A program made the translations under genes and the position numbers. Shown here piece by piece: positions 16,273 to 26,184 of a stretch of 42,324 bases of DNA. Position 1 is the stretch's first letter; the number at the start of each line of letters is the position of its first letter. The stretch is from positions 1 through 42,324 of the forward strand of contig JAEWLI010000184.1 of assembly GCA_023393375.1 (NCBI GenBank), given 5' to 3'. The DNA is from Bacteroidota bacterium. Lineage in GTDB: Bacteria > Bacteroidota > Bacteroidia > Cytophagales > Cyclobacteriaceae. Below the pieces are notes generated by a model. That model searched no databases. It was not told the origin of the DNA and saw only the letters and a list, made by a program, of their open reading frames with translations.

Positions 16273-17877
16273 ATGAATATCAATAAATATAAAATATCAA
16301 TTGTAGCTTTCTTAATCGCTGTATTGAGTTTAAGTTCATGTTATGAGCTTGACACTGAACCTATTTCCGAAACAGAAGTAACTTCAGTTTCTGTATTCAG
16401 AAATCCTGAATCTTACAAGCAGGTATTGGCCAGATTGTATGCTGGTCTATCTATAGGTGGACAAGAAGGTCCAGGTAGTAAAGAAGATATCAGAGGTATA
16501 GATTCAGGTTTTGGACAGTTTTTAAGAGGTTATTGGATGGCTCAGGAACTGACCACAGACGAAGCATTGGTGAGTTGGAATGACCAGACCATTAAAAATT
16601 ATCATTTTCAAACCTGGACATCTACCGATGTTTTCATTACTGCACTCTATTACAGAGTGTTCTATCAGATTGCATTGACCAATGAATATATCAGAGAAAC
16701 ATCAGAGGCCAGGCTGGATGACAGAGGTGTAACTGGCACACTGAGGGAAGAAATCAAAATGTATAGGGCAGAAGCCCGTTTTTTGAGGGCGCTAAGCTAT
16801 TGGCATGGATTGGATCTTTTTGGTAATATCCCGTTTGTAACTGATAATGATCCGGTCGGTGGTACTTTTCTTCCTGAACAAGCAGATAGAGCGACCATTT
16901 TTGCATTCATCGAAAGTGAGCTGCTTGATATAGAAGCTGATCTGGCCGCACCCAGAAACAATGAATATGCTAGAGCTGACCAAGCTGCTGCTTGGATGTT
17001 GCTCGCCAAATTGTATCTTAATGCAGAAGTATATTTAGGTGCAAATCAAAAAAAATATACTGAATGTATTACCTATTGCAATAAAATTATTGAAGCAGGT
17101 TACGGTTTAGAACAAAATTATCAATACCTGTTTTTAGCTGATAATCATCTGGCAGATGAGGAAATAATTTTCCCTATAGTTTTTGATGGTAATAATACCC
17201 GCTGGTACGGGGGAACAACCTATATCATTGCTGCAGCATTAAATGGTGAATGGGGTGATGTAAAAGAATTATTTGGAACAGCTTCAGCTTGGGGTGGAAA
17301 CAGAACCACCAAAGCTTTGGTAGAAAAATTCCCTGAAAATGATAGCGATACAAGAAAAATGTTTTGGACAGAAGGACACGAGTTGGAAATAGATGATGTA
17401 GCGGATTTCTTTCAAGGTTATGGTGTTGTGAAATTTAAAAACTTAACCAGAAATGACGTTCCGGGTTCTGATGATACATTTGTTGATACTGATTTCCCGA
17501 TGTATAGATTAGCCGATGTATACTTAATGTATGCAGAAGCGGTCTTACGTGGAGGAACTGGCGGTAGTATGGCAAATGCTGTTAACTACATCAACCTGTT
17601 ACGCCAAAGAGCATATGGGGATACAAGTGGTAATATTACCCAATCCAATCTTACACTTGATTTTATTATTGATGAAAGAGCTCGTGAACTTTATTGGGAA
17701 GCACATCGTCGTACCGATTTAATCCGGTTTGGACGATTTAGCCAAAGTGATTATGTGTGGCCATGGAAAGGAGCTGTAAGAGATGGTAGATCCACCAATT
17801 CAAAGTTCAACCTGTTCCCAATTCCGGCTGCTGATTTAGGTGCTAATCCTCAATTGAAGCAAAATACGGGCTATTAA
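16273..17877 (+). CDS. susD: SusD-like starch-binding lipoprotein
   Basis: A 534-residue RagB/SusD-family lipoprotein with the lipobox LSSC (C23). The tetratricopeptide-like helical core is seen in MYRAEARFLRALSYWHGLDLFGNIPFVT, the family hallmark. The C-terminal half carries the other SusD hallmarks: YLMYAEAVLRGG, NYINLLRQRAYG, IIDERARELYWEAHRRTDLIRFGRF and FPIPAADLGANPQLKQNTGY at the C-terminus. It binds starch chains at the cell surface and closes over the SusC barrel. It is immediately downstream of susC and 32 bp before the SusE/F-like gene, so co-transcription is expected. Confidence 0.95.
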   Translation: MNINKYKISIVAFLIAVLSLSSCYELDTEPISETEVTSVSVFRNPESYKQVLARLYAGLSIGGQEGPGSKEDIRGIDSGFGQFLRGYWMAQELTTDEALVSWNDQTIKNYHFQTWTSTDVFITALYYRVFYQIALTNEYIRETSEARLDDRGVTGTLREEIKMYRAEARFLRALSYWHGLDLFGNIPFVTDNDPVGGTFLPEQADRATIFAFIESELLDIEADLAAPRNNEYARADQAAAWMLLAKLYLNAEVYLGANQKKYTECITYCNKIIEAGYGLEQNYQYLFLADNHLADEEIIFPIVFDGNNTRWYGGTTYIIAAALNGEWGDVKELFGTASAWGGNRTTKALVEKFPENDSDTRKMFWTEGHELEIDDVADFFQGYGVVKFKNLTRNDVPGSDDTFVDTDFPMYRLADVYLMYAEAVLRGGTGGSMANAVNYINLLRQRAYGDTSGNITQSNLTLDFIIDERARELYWEAHRRTDLIRFGRFSQSDYVWPWKGAVRDGRSTNSKFNLFPIPAADLGANPQLKQNTGY

Positions 17878-17909
17878 CTATCACTTCAGAACTTAAACAA
17901 GAAAAGAAA

Positions 17910-18980
17910 ATGAAAAATTTTAAATATATATTCAGCTTTCTGGTTCTCTTATTTGCTTTTACCGCTTGTGAAGAGGATGCATTGGGACCCATTGTAAGTA
18001 CATACGCTCCACCTGTTATATTAGTACCCACAGCGGGATCAAGCTATGTTTTAACTGAAGCAACTCAGAACAATCCTATTGACGTATTGGAATGGGAAGC
18101 TGCTGATTATGGGTTTCCAGCAGCGGTGACTTATACCTGGGAAATGGATATGGTCGAAAATAATTTTGCAGAACCTGTTGAAATCGTAACTTCTAATTTA
18201 AACAGGCAGCGTATTACTGTAAAAGAATTAAATGATGCAGCTGTAAATTTTGTAGAAGCAGAAACCACAGGCGAAGTCAGCATTCGTATAAAAGCCAATC
18301 TGCACAGTAATGTTGAAGTTTTATTTTCAGATCCAGTTAACATTATCGTTACCACCTATTCCTCAGTTAAATCCGTGGCACCTATGTACATAGTAGGTAA
18401 TATTCTTGGAAATAAAGAATGGGATAATAATAATTACGAATACGTTCTGTTCCATGAAGGTGATCCTGCTGTATTTGAATATACCTATACCGGCAACATG
18501 AGAGAAAACGGGTTCAAAATACTCAAACAATTGGGAACCTGGGATTTGCAGTTTGGTTTGGTGGATGGCGAATTAGCTGAGGATGATGGCGGCTCAAGTG
18601 ATATAAGGGTACCTTCAGACGGATATTTTACTTTTACAATTAATACCAAAGAAGTCACTTATTCTTTGGAACCATATGATGCATCAGGAGCTACTGCTTA
18701 TACTTCTATTGGATTGATTGGGGAATTTAATGGTTGGGGAGAAGATTTGAATTTAACACAAACCGCTTATGATCCTCACATTTGGATTTTAGATGATGTT
18801 GAATTACCTGAAGGCGAATTAAAGTTTAGAGGAAATAGTAGTTGGGACTTTAATTGGGGTGCTGATTCTTTCCCATTTGGAAAAGGAACCAATGGTGGCC
18901 CAAATATTTTTGTTGAGGCAGGCACTTACTTTGTGAAGTTCAATGATTTAACAGGACATTATGTATTCTTATTAAAATAA
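17910..18980 (+). CDS. susE: SusE/SusF-like starch-binding lipoprotein
   Basis: A 356-residue surface lipoprotein with the lipobox FTAC (C20). The N-terminal SusE-type immunoglobulin-like domain (about 25-150) contains TYTWEMDMVENNFAEPV, similar to other SusE leaders. Two starch-binding-module-like domains follow (about 160-250 and 255-356). The last contains SIGLIGEFNGWGEDL and LKFRGNSSWDFNWGADSFP, the family's aromatic binding signature. SusE/F proteins hold starch near the SusCD complex without cleaving it. With two binding modules it is closer to SusE than to SusF, which has three. A strong terminator lies just after the gene. Confidence 0.88.
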   Translation: MKNFKYIFSFLVLLFAFTACEEDALGPIVSTYAPPVILVPTAGSSYVLTEATQNNPIDVLEWEAADYGFPAAVTYTWEMDMVENNFAEPVEIVTSNLNRQRITVKELNDAAVNFVEAETTGEVSIRIKANLHSNVEVLFSDPVNIIVTTYSSVKSVAPMYIVGNILGNKEWDNNNYEYVLFHEGDPAVFEYTYTGNMRENGFKILKQLGTWDLQFGLVDGELAEDDGGSSDIRVPSDGYFTFTINTKEVTYSLEPYDASGATAYTSIGLIGEFNGWGEDLNLTQTAYDPHIWILDDVELPEGELKFRGNSSWDFNWGADSFPFGKGTNGGPNIFVEAGTYFVKFNDLTGHYVFLLK

Positions 18981-18989
18981 GATCATCAA

Positions 18990-19025
18990 AAAACAGAGAG
19001 CAGGACATCTACTGCTCTCTGTTTT
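18990..19025 (+). terminator. Perfect 14-bp hairpin between susE and the amylase
   Basis: AAAACAGAGAGCAG (18990-19003) pairs perfectly with CTGCTCTCTGTTTT (19012-19025) across an 8-base loop. The stem ends in T-rich DNA (TTTTACTTATTTT). It can act as a terminator or as a 3-prime stabilising hairpin. Either would keep susCDE transcripts more abundant than the downstream enzyme messages. Confidence 0.8.
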
Positions 19026-19074
19026 ACTTATTTTCTTCATATTTATTCATACTGAATTTTAGAATTATTACTTT

Positions 19075-21903
19075 ATGAAATTACTCTACCTGTTTATTTT
19101 ACTATTATTCCTCTCTATAGGTGTATGGGCACAAGAAGCCATTCAACCTGATATATCCCCTGTCTTATTTAGATACAATGATGAAATCACCATAACTTAC
19201 GATGTCACAGGTACTCCTTTGGCCAACCTCACTGAAGCTTTTGCTTGGGTATGGATACCTAATTCTGATATTGATGCTAAATACAACATCAATCCCGCCA
19301 ATACTAATTCCACTTTAACAGATCATGCTAAATTCACTAAATCTATTTCAGATGGAAAAACAATTTTCACACTAGTATTTACACCTTCCGAATTCTTTAG
19401 CGATGATATTAGCTCTGAAACCAAAATGGGTATTTTGCTCAAGGGAAATGATTGGTCCAACGGCCAAACAACTGGTTACCTCGCAGATATTTGGGATGGC
19501 GGTTTTTTAGTCAAACTGCTCTCCCCTACTCAACAATCCACTTTTACAACTTTAGGTGAGGAGATCCTGATCGAAGCAGAAACGCCGGTAAATGTCAATT
19601 TTGAATTATATATCGATGACATACTTGTCGATACCAAGAATGGCATTTCACAGTATGAATATAGCCATACCGTTAATAATACAAAAGGGCAACATCTTGT
19701 GAAAATCATAGCCACAGACGGCACCAATGTGAGCGAAGCTACGTTCACTTACATTATTAGTTCACCCAGTATTGAACAAAGCCGTCCAGGAGGAATCATT
19801 GCAGGCATCAATTATCATGAGGACGATACTAAAGTGACATTATGTTTATTGGCCCCGGGTAAAGCATCTGTATATGTTCTGGGAGATTTTAACAACTGGG
19901 AGATTGATCCAAATTACCAGATGAAAAAAGACGGTGAATATTTTTGGTTGGAAATATCAAATCTAAACTCAGGAACGGAATATGGTTATCAATATTTAGT
20001 CAATGAATCCCTGCGATTAGCTGACCCTTTTGCCGACAAAATACTGGATCCTAATGATCAGTATATTCCTGCCACCTCCTACCCCAATTTGAAACCATAT
20101 CCAGCAAAAGCCCTTTCAGACAAATGGTATTTTAACAGGGTTTCTGTGTTTCAAACCGCTCAAACACCTTATCAATGGCAGGTGCAGAACTTTCAGAAAC
20201 CACCCAAAGAAGAATTGATCATATATGAAGTGCTAATCAGGGATTTTTTTGGTGAAAATGGCAGAACGTATAAAAATTTAACAGATACCATTGGCTATTT
20301 TAAAAGATTAGGTGTAAATGCGATCGAGTTGATGCCTGTGATGGAGTTTAACGGCAACGATAGCTGGGGATACAATCCAACCTTTAAATTCGCTCCTGAT
20401 AAATATTATGGCCCTAAAAATGATCTGAAGGAATTCATCGATAGGTGCCACCAAGAAGGTATTGCTGTAATCCTTGATATTGTAATGAACCATCATGACA
20501 TGCCCAATCCTTATGTTCTGATGGATTTTAATTTTACTTCATTAAAACCTACCGCTAATAATAAGTGGTTCAATACCGATGCTACTCATCCCTATAATGT
20601 CTTTTTTGATATGAACCATGAGAGCCAATATACCCAGGATTATTTAGATACGGTAAATCATTACTGGCTAAACGAGTTTAAAGTGGATGGGTTCAGGTAC
20701 GATCTGTCCAAAGGGTTTACCCAGGTAAATTCCGGAAGTAATGTAGGCCAATGGGGAAATAGAGATGCTTCCAGAATAGCCCTTTTAAAACGCATGGCCG
20801 ATAAAATATGGGGTTATTCACCTGATGCTTATGTTATTCTCGAACACTTTGCAGATAACACAGAAGAAAAAGAATTGGCTGAATACAGGTCAGATGAAGG
20901 ATTGGGTATGCTATTTTGGGGGAATCTCAATCATGCCTACAATCAAAATACCATGGGCCATTCGGCAGATAATGACATCAGGTGGGTTTATCACGGCACC
21001 CGTTCGTGGAGTGTGCCTCACGTGATTGGGTACATGGAAAGCCACGATGAGGAAAGAATGATGTACCGCAATTTAAATTTCGGAAATGCATCTGGAAACT
21101 ATGATACAAAAAACCCTGCAACTGCTTTGGAAAGAATGGAAGCTGCTGCACTGATGTTTTACCTGATTCCGGGACCAAAAATGTTATGGCAATTTGGTGA
21201 AATGGGATATGACCTGAGTATTAATCTATGTGATAATGGTACCATTAATAATGATTGCAGAGTATCAGCAAAACCCCCTCGGTGGAACTATCTCAGTGAA
21301 CCCAATAGAAAATCACTCTTCGATCATACTGCTAACCTATTGGAACTGAGAAAAGAATATGAGGTATTTAGAAATGGTACTGTAGATTTTATTGGTGGCA
21401 ATAACCTGGTCAAACAAATCAACCTGACCAGCAAATCATTTTCCGTGAACCCATCAGCTCCTGAAGAAATGAGCGCCCGGTTGATAGCCAATTTTGGGCT
21501 TTCACAAACTTCCGTGACAGTATCACTTCCACATGCCGGCACCTGGTATGATTATTATAAGGGAGGCACTGCAATCAATCCTTCAGGTTCAACTTATAAC
21601 CTCACATTAGATCCGGGTGAATACAGGATATTGATCGATTATCCCATAAAGAGCCCTGTTACTTCCACTTCTCCATCTGTTCACCAGTATATCAGGATTT
21701 TTCCAAATCCTGTTGATGATCTTTTGAACATACAAGTTGAAACAGGAAAATTCGAACAGATTACATTGTGGACAATGGCAGGCCAAAAAATTAAAAATTC
21801 CCATCAGGATTATTTAGATCTGGGTGGTTTACCATCAGGCATTTATATAGCAGAAGTACAAATATCGGGACGTATTTACAGGCATAAAATCATGAAAAAC
21901 TAA
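19075..21903 (+). CDS. T9SS-exported GH13 alpha-amylase with CBM48-like module
   Basis: A 942-residue secreted amylase. The signal peptide ends at about residue 20 (GVWAQ). An N-terminal beta region unlike SusG follows (about 25-235), then a CBM48/isoamylase-N-like module (about 252-330, VYVLGDFNNWEIDP). The GH13 barrel (about 370-770) contains VILDIVMNH, with nucleophile D543 in GFRYDLSKG, acid E590 in VILEHF and transition-state D658 in ESHDEER. A C-terminal T9SS sorting domain (about 866-942, IFPNPVDDLLNIQ to GIYIAEVQISG) marks it for type IX secretion to the surface. It fills the SusG position, but as a T9SS cargo rather than a lipoprotein. It starts 49 bp after the hairpin at 18990. Confidence 0.92.
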   Translation: MKLLYLFILLLFLSIGVWAQEAIQPDISPVLFRYNDEITITYDVTGTPLANLTEAFAWVWIPNSDIDAKYNINPANTNSTLTDHAKFTKSISDGKTIFTLVFTPSEFFSDDISSETKMGILLKGNDWSNGQTTGYLADIWDGGFLVKLLSPTQQSTFTTLGEEILIEAETPVNVNFELYIDDILVDTKNGISQYEYSHTVNNTKGQHLVKIIATDGTNVSEATFTYIISSPSIEQSRPGGIIAGINYHEDDTKVTLCLLAPGKASVYVLGDFNNWEIDPNYQMKKDGEYFWLEISNLNSGTEYGYQYLVNESLRLADPFADKILDPNDQYIPATSYPNLKPYPAKALSDKWYFNRVSVFQTAQTPYQWQVQNFQKPPKEELIIYEVLIRDFFGENGRTYKNLTDTIGYFKRLGVNAIELMPVMEFNGNDSWGYNPTFKFAPDKYYGPKNDLKEFIDRCHQEGIAVILDIVMNHHDMPNPYVLMDFNFTSLKPTANNKWFNTDATHPYNVFFDMNHESQYTQDYLDTVNHYWLNEFKVDGFRYDLSKGFTQVNSGSNVGQWGNRDASRIALLKRMADKIWGYSPDAYVILEHFADNTEEKELAEYRSDEGLGMLFWGNLNHAYNQNTMGHSADNDIRWVYHGTRSWSVPHVIGYMESHDEERMMYRNLNFGNASGNYDTKNPATALERMEAAALMFYLIPGPKMLWQFGEMGYDLSINLCDNGTINNDCRVSAKPPRWNYLSEPNRKSLFDHTANLLELRKEYEVFRNGTVDFIGGNNLVKQINLTSKSFSVNPSAPEEMSARLIANFGLSQTSVTVSLPHAGTWYDYYKGGTAINPSGSTYNLTLDPGEYRILIDYPIKSPVTSTSPSVHQYIRIFPNPVDDLLNIQVETGKFEQITLWTMAGQKIKNSHQDYLDLGGLPSGIYIAEVQISGRIYRHKIMKN

Positions 21904-21916
21904 AAGTTGTAAGGTT

Positions 21917-23800
21917 ATGTGGAGAGATATTATTAAGAATAAACTTCTTTTACTGGTTGTCGCCAGCTTATTATTTACTGTCACTAATGCTCAAAAAAAT
22001 GAGGTAAATAGAATAGAGCCGCCATTTTGGTGGGTGGGAATGGAAAATAATGAACTTCAATTGTTGGTGTATGGCCCTGGTGTAGGTGAAATGGAAGTTA
22101 ATATCGATCATCAGGATGTATCATTGGAGAAGGTTCATAAAGCTGATAGTAAAAATTATCTGTTTCTCGATCTTAAGATCAATCAGCAGAGCAAACCAGG
22201 ATTTTTTTCAATTGACTTCAAGGGACCAAAAAATAAAAAAAGAAGCTATCAATATGAGTTAAAAGCACGTGAAGATAAGCCAGAAAGAGGATTGACGCAC
22301 GCTGATGTCGTTTACCTGATCACTCCCGACCGGTTTGTAAACGGGGACGAATCAAACGATGTAGTGAAGGGACTAAAAGAAGGCAAAAACAGGTCCTTTT
22401 ATGGAGGTCGTCATGGCGGTGATTTAAAAGGGATCATATCCAAATTGGATTATATGGAAGATCTTGGAGTAACTGCCCTTTGGTTGAACCCGGTGTTGAT
22501 TAACGATATGCCTGAGTTTTCTTACCATGGTTATGCCGCTACTGACTATTATCTGGTCGATCCACGTTATGGCACCAATGAAGATTATAAAATGCTTTCG
22601 AAACAGCTTCAACAAAAGAATATGAAGTTGGTGATGGATCAGGTTTTTAATCATTGCGGTAGTGAACATTGGTGGATGAAAGATCAACCTTTTAATGATT
22701 GGATCAATAATTATCCGGACATTAAAATAACCAATCATGCCATGGCTTCTATTTCAGATCCTTATGCTACCGAAAGTGATAAAACAGGAATGGTTAATGG
22801 TTGGTTTGTAACCCAAATGCCCGACTTGAACCATGATAATCCTTTCATGGCGAATTACCTCATTCAAAATAGCATATGGTGGATCGAATATGCAGGTCTA
22901 GATGGTATCAGACAAGACACATATCCCTACAACAAAAGGGAAATGATGATCGAATGGGCTCAAAGAGTGAAAGCCGAATATCCGGATTTTTATATAGTCG
23001 GTGAAACCTGGGTAGATAATGAAGCTCAGGAGTCATGGTGGTCGGAAAAAGCAAGTGATGCAGATGGTTTCAATTCAAAAGTAGCAATGACCGACTTTCC
23101 ATTGTGCAATGCCATACACCGTGCTTTTAAAAAAGATGGTAACATCTATGAATTATACCGTGTTCTCAGCAGGGATTTCTTATATTATAAACCTGAAAAC
23201 AATAAAATATTTGCCGATAATCATGATATGGACAGGATATTCTATACACTCGATGGCGATTTGGACAAATATAAACTGGCAATGACCTTCCTGACCACTA
23301 CCCGAGGCAAACCGCAGATTTATTACGGCACGGAGATCTTGATGAAAGGTCACCAGGAACACGGTGTGATCAGAGAGGATTTCCCTGGTGGCTGGCAAGG
23401 CGACGCCAGGGATGCATTTACCCAAGACGGTAGAACAGATGAAGAAAATGAAGCATTCGACCATTTGAGAAAATTGCTCAACTGGCGAAAAAATAATAAA
23501 ACAGTAATAGAAGGAGAATTGAAGCATTATGTGCCATATGAAAATGTGTATGTATACAGCAGAATATTGGATAATGAAACGGTATTAGTGATCCTGAACA
23601 ATAATGCATCAACAGTAGAGTTGGACATGACCCGCTTTACTGAAGTTACCACAGGGCACAATGCTGCAAAAGATGCTATTTCTGGAAAATCATTCAATGA
23701 CTTTAAAAATATCAAGAAAATGGAACTATTGCCCAATCAGGGATTGATTTTGGAAATGGAACCGAAAAGTGTAGTAACCGGGTCTTCTCAATTGAGATGA
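21917..23800 (+). CDS. susA: SusA-like GH13 neopullulanase/cyclomaltodextrinase
   Basis: A 627-residue protein with a signal peptide (about 1-25, LLLLVVASLLFTVTNA) and an N-terminal beta domain (about 30-120) of the neopullulanase type. The GH13 barrel (about 130-530) has VMDQVFNHCG, nucleophile D334 in GIRQDTYPY, acid E363 in IVGETW and D437 in FADNHDMDR. A C-terminal beta domain (about 545-620) follows. There is no lipobox, so it is most likely periplasmic, cutting imported maltodextrins and cyclodextrins. It begins 13 bp after the amylase and 40 bp before the GH97 gene, all in one operon-like run. Confidence 0.92.
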   Translation: MWRDIIKNKLLLLVVASLLFTVTNAQKNEVNRIEPPFWWVGMENNELQLLVYGPGVGEMEVNIDHQDVSLEKVHKADSKNYLFLDLKINQQSKPGFFSIDFKGPKNKKRSYQYELKAREDKPERGLTHADVVYLITPDRFVNGDESNDVVKGLKEGKNRSFYGGRHGGDLKGIISKLDYMEDLGVTALWLNPVLINDMPEFSYHGYAATDYYLVDPRYGTNEDYKMLSKQLQQKNMKLVMDQVFNHCGSEHWWMKDQPFNDWINNYPDIKITNHAMASISDPYATESDKTGMVNGWFVTQMPDLNHDNPFMANYLIQNSIWWIEYAGLDGIRQDTYPYNKREMMIEWAQRVKAEYPDFYIVGETWVDNEAQESWWSEKASDADGFNSKVAMTDFPLCNAIHRAFKKDGNIYELYRVLSRDFLYYKPENNKIFADNHDMDRIFYTLDGDLDKYKLAMTFLTTTRGKPQIYYGTEILMKGHQEHGVIREDFPGGWQGDARDAFTQDGRTDEENEAFDHLRKLLNWRKNNKTVIEGELKHYVPYENVYVYSRILDNETVLVILNNNASTVELDMTRFTEVTTGHNAAKDAISGKSFNDFKNIKKMELLPNQGLILEMEPKSVVTGSSQLR

Positions 23801-23840
23801 TAACCGGTAATGGAATTATAACTATAAATAAAAACAAAAA

Positions 23841-25850
23841 ATGAAAAATACATATGTCATGTTGTTCCTGATAACAATAGCTGGAGCTTGTAATTCTGGA
23901 AAGAAAGGAATTGATATAACCTCTCCGGAAAATAAGGTGAAAGTAGAATTTTTGTTGACCGATGATGGCCGTCCACAATATGTTGTAAGATATGCGGATA
24001 AATTAGCCGTTGATACTTCACTTTTAGGATTTGAATTGAATGGCTCTCATCTTGATAGGAATTTCAAAATAGTAAATACAAGCAATTCAAGCTTCGACGA
24101 AACCTGGGAACAGCCATGGGGTGAAGAAAGACAGATTAGAAACTATTACAACGAGTTAAAGGTGGAGTTGCAGGAAAAAAAGGGTCTGAAGCGAAAAATG
24201 AATATCATTTTTAGGGTTTATGATTATGGGCTTGGGTTCAGGTATGAATTTCCACAACAGGAAAACCTAAAGGAATTTGAAATAATGGAAGAAGTTACCA
24301 CCTTTAAATTTCCCGAAAATCATCAAGCTTGGTGGACACCAGCTTATGCTTCTAATCGATATGAATATTTATATCAGAAAAACCCTATCAACGATCTGGA
24401 CTATGTTCATACACCACTTACACTTGAAACCAAAGATAGCTTATATATCAGCATACATGAAGCTGCGATTCAGGAGTTTTCAAGTTTGTACCTGAAAGGA
24501 ATAGGAAATAATACCCTTCATTGCCACCTTGTGCCCTGGAGTACTACCAACAATGTGAGGTCTTATGTAGAAGCACCGTTTGCAACACCGTGGAGAACAT
24601 TGCAGATAGCTGAAAAGCCAGGAGATCTGATCACCTCCTATCTGATCTTAAACTTAAATGAACCTAATAAACTGGGTGATGTTTCTTGGTTCAAACCAGG
24701 AAAGTATGTGGGCATTTGGTGGGACATGCATATCAATACCGGAACCTGGCATCAGGGGCCAATACATGGTGCTACCACAGCACGCACGAAAAAATATATT
24801 GATTTTGCTGCAAAACATGGTTTTGATGGTGTTTTGGTTGAGGGTTGGAATTATGGTTGGGATGGCGATTGGATGACCGAAGGTCATAAATTCGATTTTA
24901 CACGACCTTACCCTGATTATGATATAGATGAATTGTCCCGGTATGCCAAAGAAAAGGGTGTTTATATTGTTGGGCATCATGAAACAGGTGCCGATGTTGA
25001 TAACTATGAAAGACAGCTGGATGCTGCTTATGCATTCCTGGAAAAACATGGAATGAAGGCTGTAAAAACCGGTTATGTAGAACATGGTGATACACTTCCG
25101 AATGGTAAATATCATCATGGACAGTTTTATGTTAATCATTTTAAAAAAGTAATCGAACTGGCAGCAAAACACAAAATCGCTGTAGTAGCTCATGAACCTA
25201 TTAAAGATTCCGGCGAACGCCGTACTTATCCCAACATTGTATCGCGTGAAGGTGCCAGGGGGCAGGAATACAATGCCTGGGGAGGCCCAGGAGGAAATCA
25301 GCCTGATCACGTCACCATTTTGCCATTCACAAGGATGCTTTCAGGGCCTATGGATTACACCCCGGGAGTATTTGATATAAAAATCCCTACCCAACCAGAT
25401 AACCAGATTCCACATACATTAGCAAAAGAATTGGCACTTTATGTGGTAATTTATTCTCCTATGCAAATGGCCTGTGATTTACCAGAAAACTATGAGGGGC
25501 ATCCTGCATTTCAATTTATAAAAGATGTTGGTGTGGATTGGGAAACCACAAAGGTAATTGATGGGAAAATTGGTGAATTCGTCACGATAGCCAGAAAAGA
25601 AAGAGGTAGTGAACGTTGGTTTTTGGGAGGAATTACCAATGAGAATGAACGGAATTATTCAATCAAACTCGATTTTCTGGATAATAAGAGGTATAAAGCC
25701 ACCATTTACGAGGATGGTAAAGATGCTCATTATATCCATCAACCTACCTCCTATACTATCAGGGAAAAAGAGGTGAGTTCAGATGATACCTTTCAGGTGA
25801 ATTTGGCGGCGAGCGGCGGTATAGCCATCATGTTCGAACCGATCAACTAA
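23841..25850 (+). CDS. susB: GH97 alpha-glucosidase, SusB-like lipoprotein
   Basis: A 669-residue GH97 enzyme that finishes starch breakdown by releasing glucose from the non-reducing end of maltodextrins. It has an N-terminal beta-supersandwich (about 25-280), a catalytic TIM barrel (about 290-560) and a C-terminal beta domain. Three glutamates E381 (HHETG), E452 (AHEPI) and E476 (RGQEYN) are spaced 71 and 24 residues apart. This nearly matches E439, E508 and E532 of Bacteroides SusB, the inverting set, with E476 as acid. The leader ends in AGAC (C17), a lipobox, so this one is membrane-anchored, unlike soluble SusB. It is the last gene of the locus, before the terminator at 25984. Confidence 0.93.
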   Translation: MKNTYVMLFLITIAGACNSGKKGIDITSPENKVKVEFLLTDDGRPQYVVRYADKLAVDTSLLGFELNGSHLDRNFKIVNTSNSSFDETWEQPWGEERQIRNYYNELKVELQEKKGLKRKMNIIFRVYDYGLGFRYEFPQQENLKEFEIMEEVTTFKFPENHQAWWTPAYASNRYEYLYQKNPINDLDYVHTPLTLETKDSLYISIHEAAIQEFSSLYLKGIGNNTLHCHLVPWSTTNNVRSYVEAPFATPWRTLQIAEKPGDLITSYLILNLNEPNKLGDVSWFKPGKYVGIWWDMHINTGTWHQGPIHGATTARTKKYIDFAAKHGFDGVLVEGWNYGWDGDWMTEGHKFDFTRPYPDYDIDELSRYAKEKGVYIVGHHETGADVDNYERQLDAAYAFLEKHGMKAVKTGYVEHGDTLPNGKYHHGQFYVNHFKKVIELAAKHKIAVVAHEPIKDSGERRTYPNIVSREGARGQEYNAWGGPGGNQPDHVTILPFTRMLSGPMDYTPGVFDIKIPTQPDNQIPHTLAKELALYVVIYSPMQMACDLPENYEGHPAFQFIKDVGVDWETTKVIDGKIGEFVTIARKERGSERWFLGGITNENERNYSIKLDFLDNKRYKATIYEDGKDAHYIHQPTSYTIREKEVSSDDTFQVNLAASGGIAIMFEPIN

Positions 25851-26184
25851 AGGATTTGATGTTTAGATTATATAATGTTAATAAATTATAATGGAAGTCA
25901 TTTTTGGTACAAATAAAGGTTAATACTTTTATTTATCGTTTGCAAAGCAAATGTAATTAGGATTATTATTGGTAATTGAGTTTAAAAAGGGTGTTTCGAT
26001 GAGACACCCTTTTTATTGATCCACCTATTTAAAATAATATTTACAAATAATTATTGATCTGGTGTTTAGCCCGGAAATAATGAAATCACAAGAGCCGTTA
26101 TACCTACATGTATTATTTTCATGGTAAATAACCCAAAACTTAACTATAGTTGTACTAATTTTATAAATTATTAAATATTATTTT
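25851..26184. other. Intergenic region between susB-like gene and sensor
   Basis: 334 bp holding the terminator at 25984-26014 and, downstream, the A/T-rich promoter region of the sensor. TATAGTTG near 26140 is a 7-of-8 match to the -7 element but has no clear -33 partner. There is no coding content. Confidence 0.55.
25984..26014 (+). terminator. Terminator closing the starch locus
   Basis: AAAAAGGGTGT pairs with ACACCCTTTTT around a 9-base loop (with wobble pairs extending the stem). Five T follow the right arm. It lies 134 bp after the GH97 stop and before the phosphatase sensor, so the sensor is probably a separate transcription unit. Confidence 0.85.

Noticed and set aside
24654..25310. 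Long open frame antisense to the GH97 gene
   Set aside because: It lies wholly inside a confident glycoside hydrolase gene; the apparent length reflects codon bias on the opposite strand.
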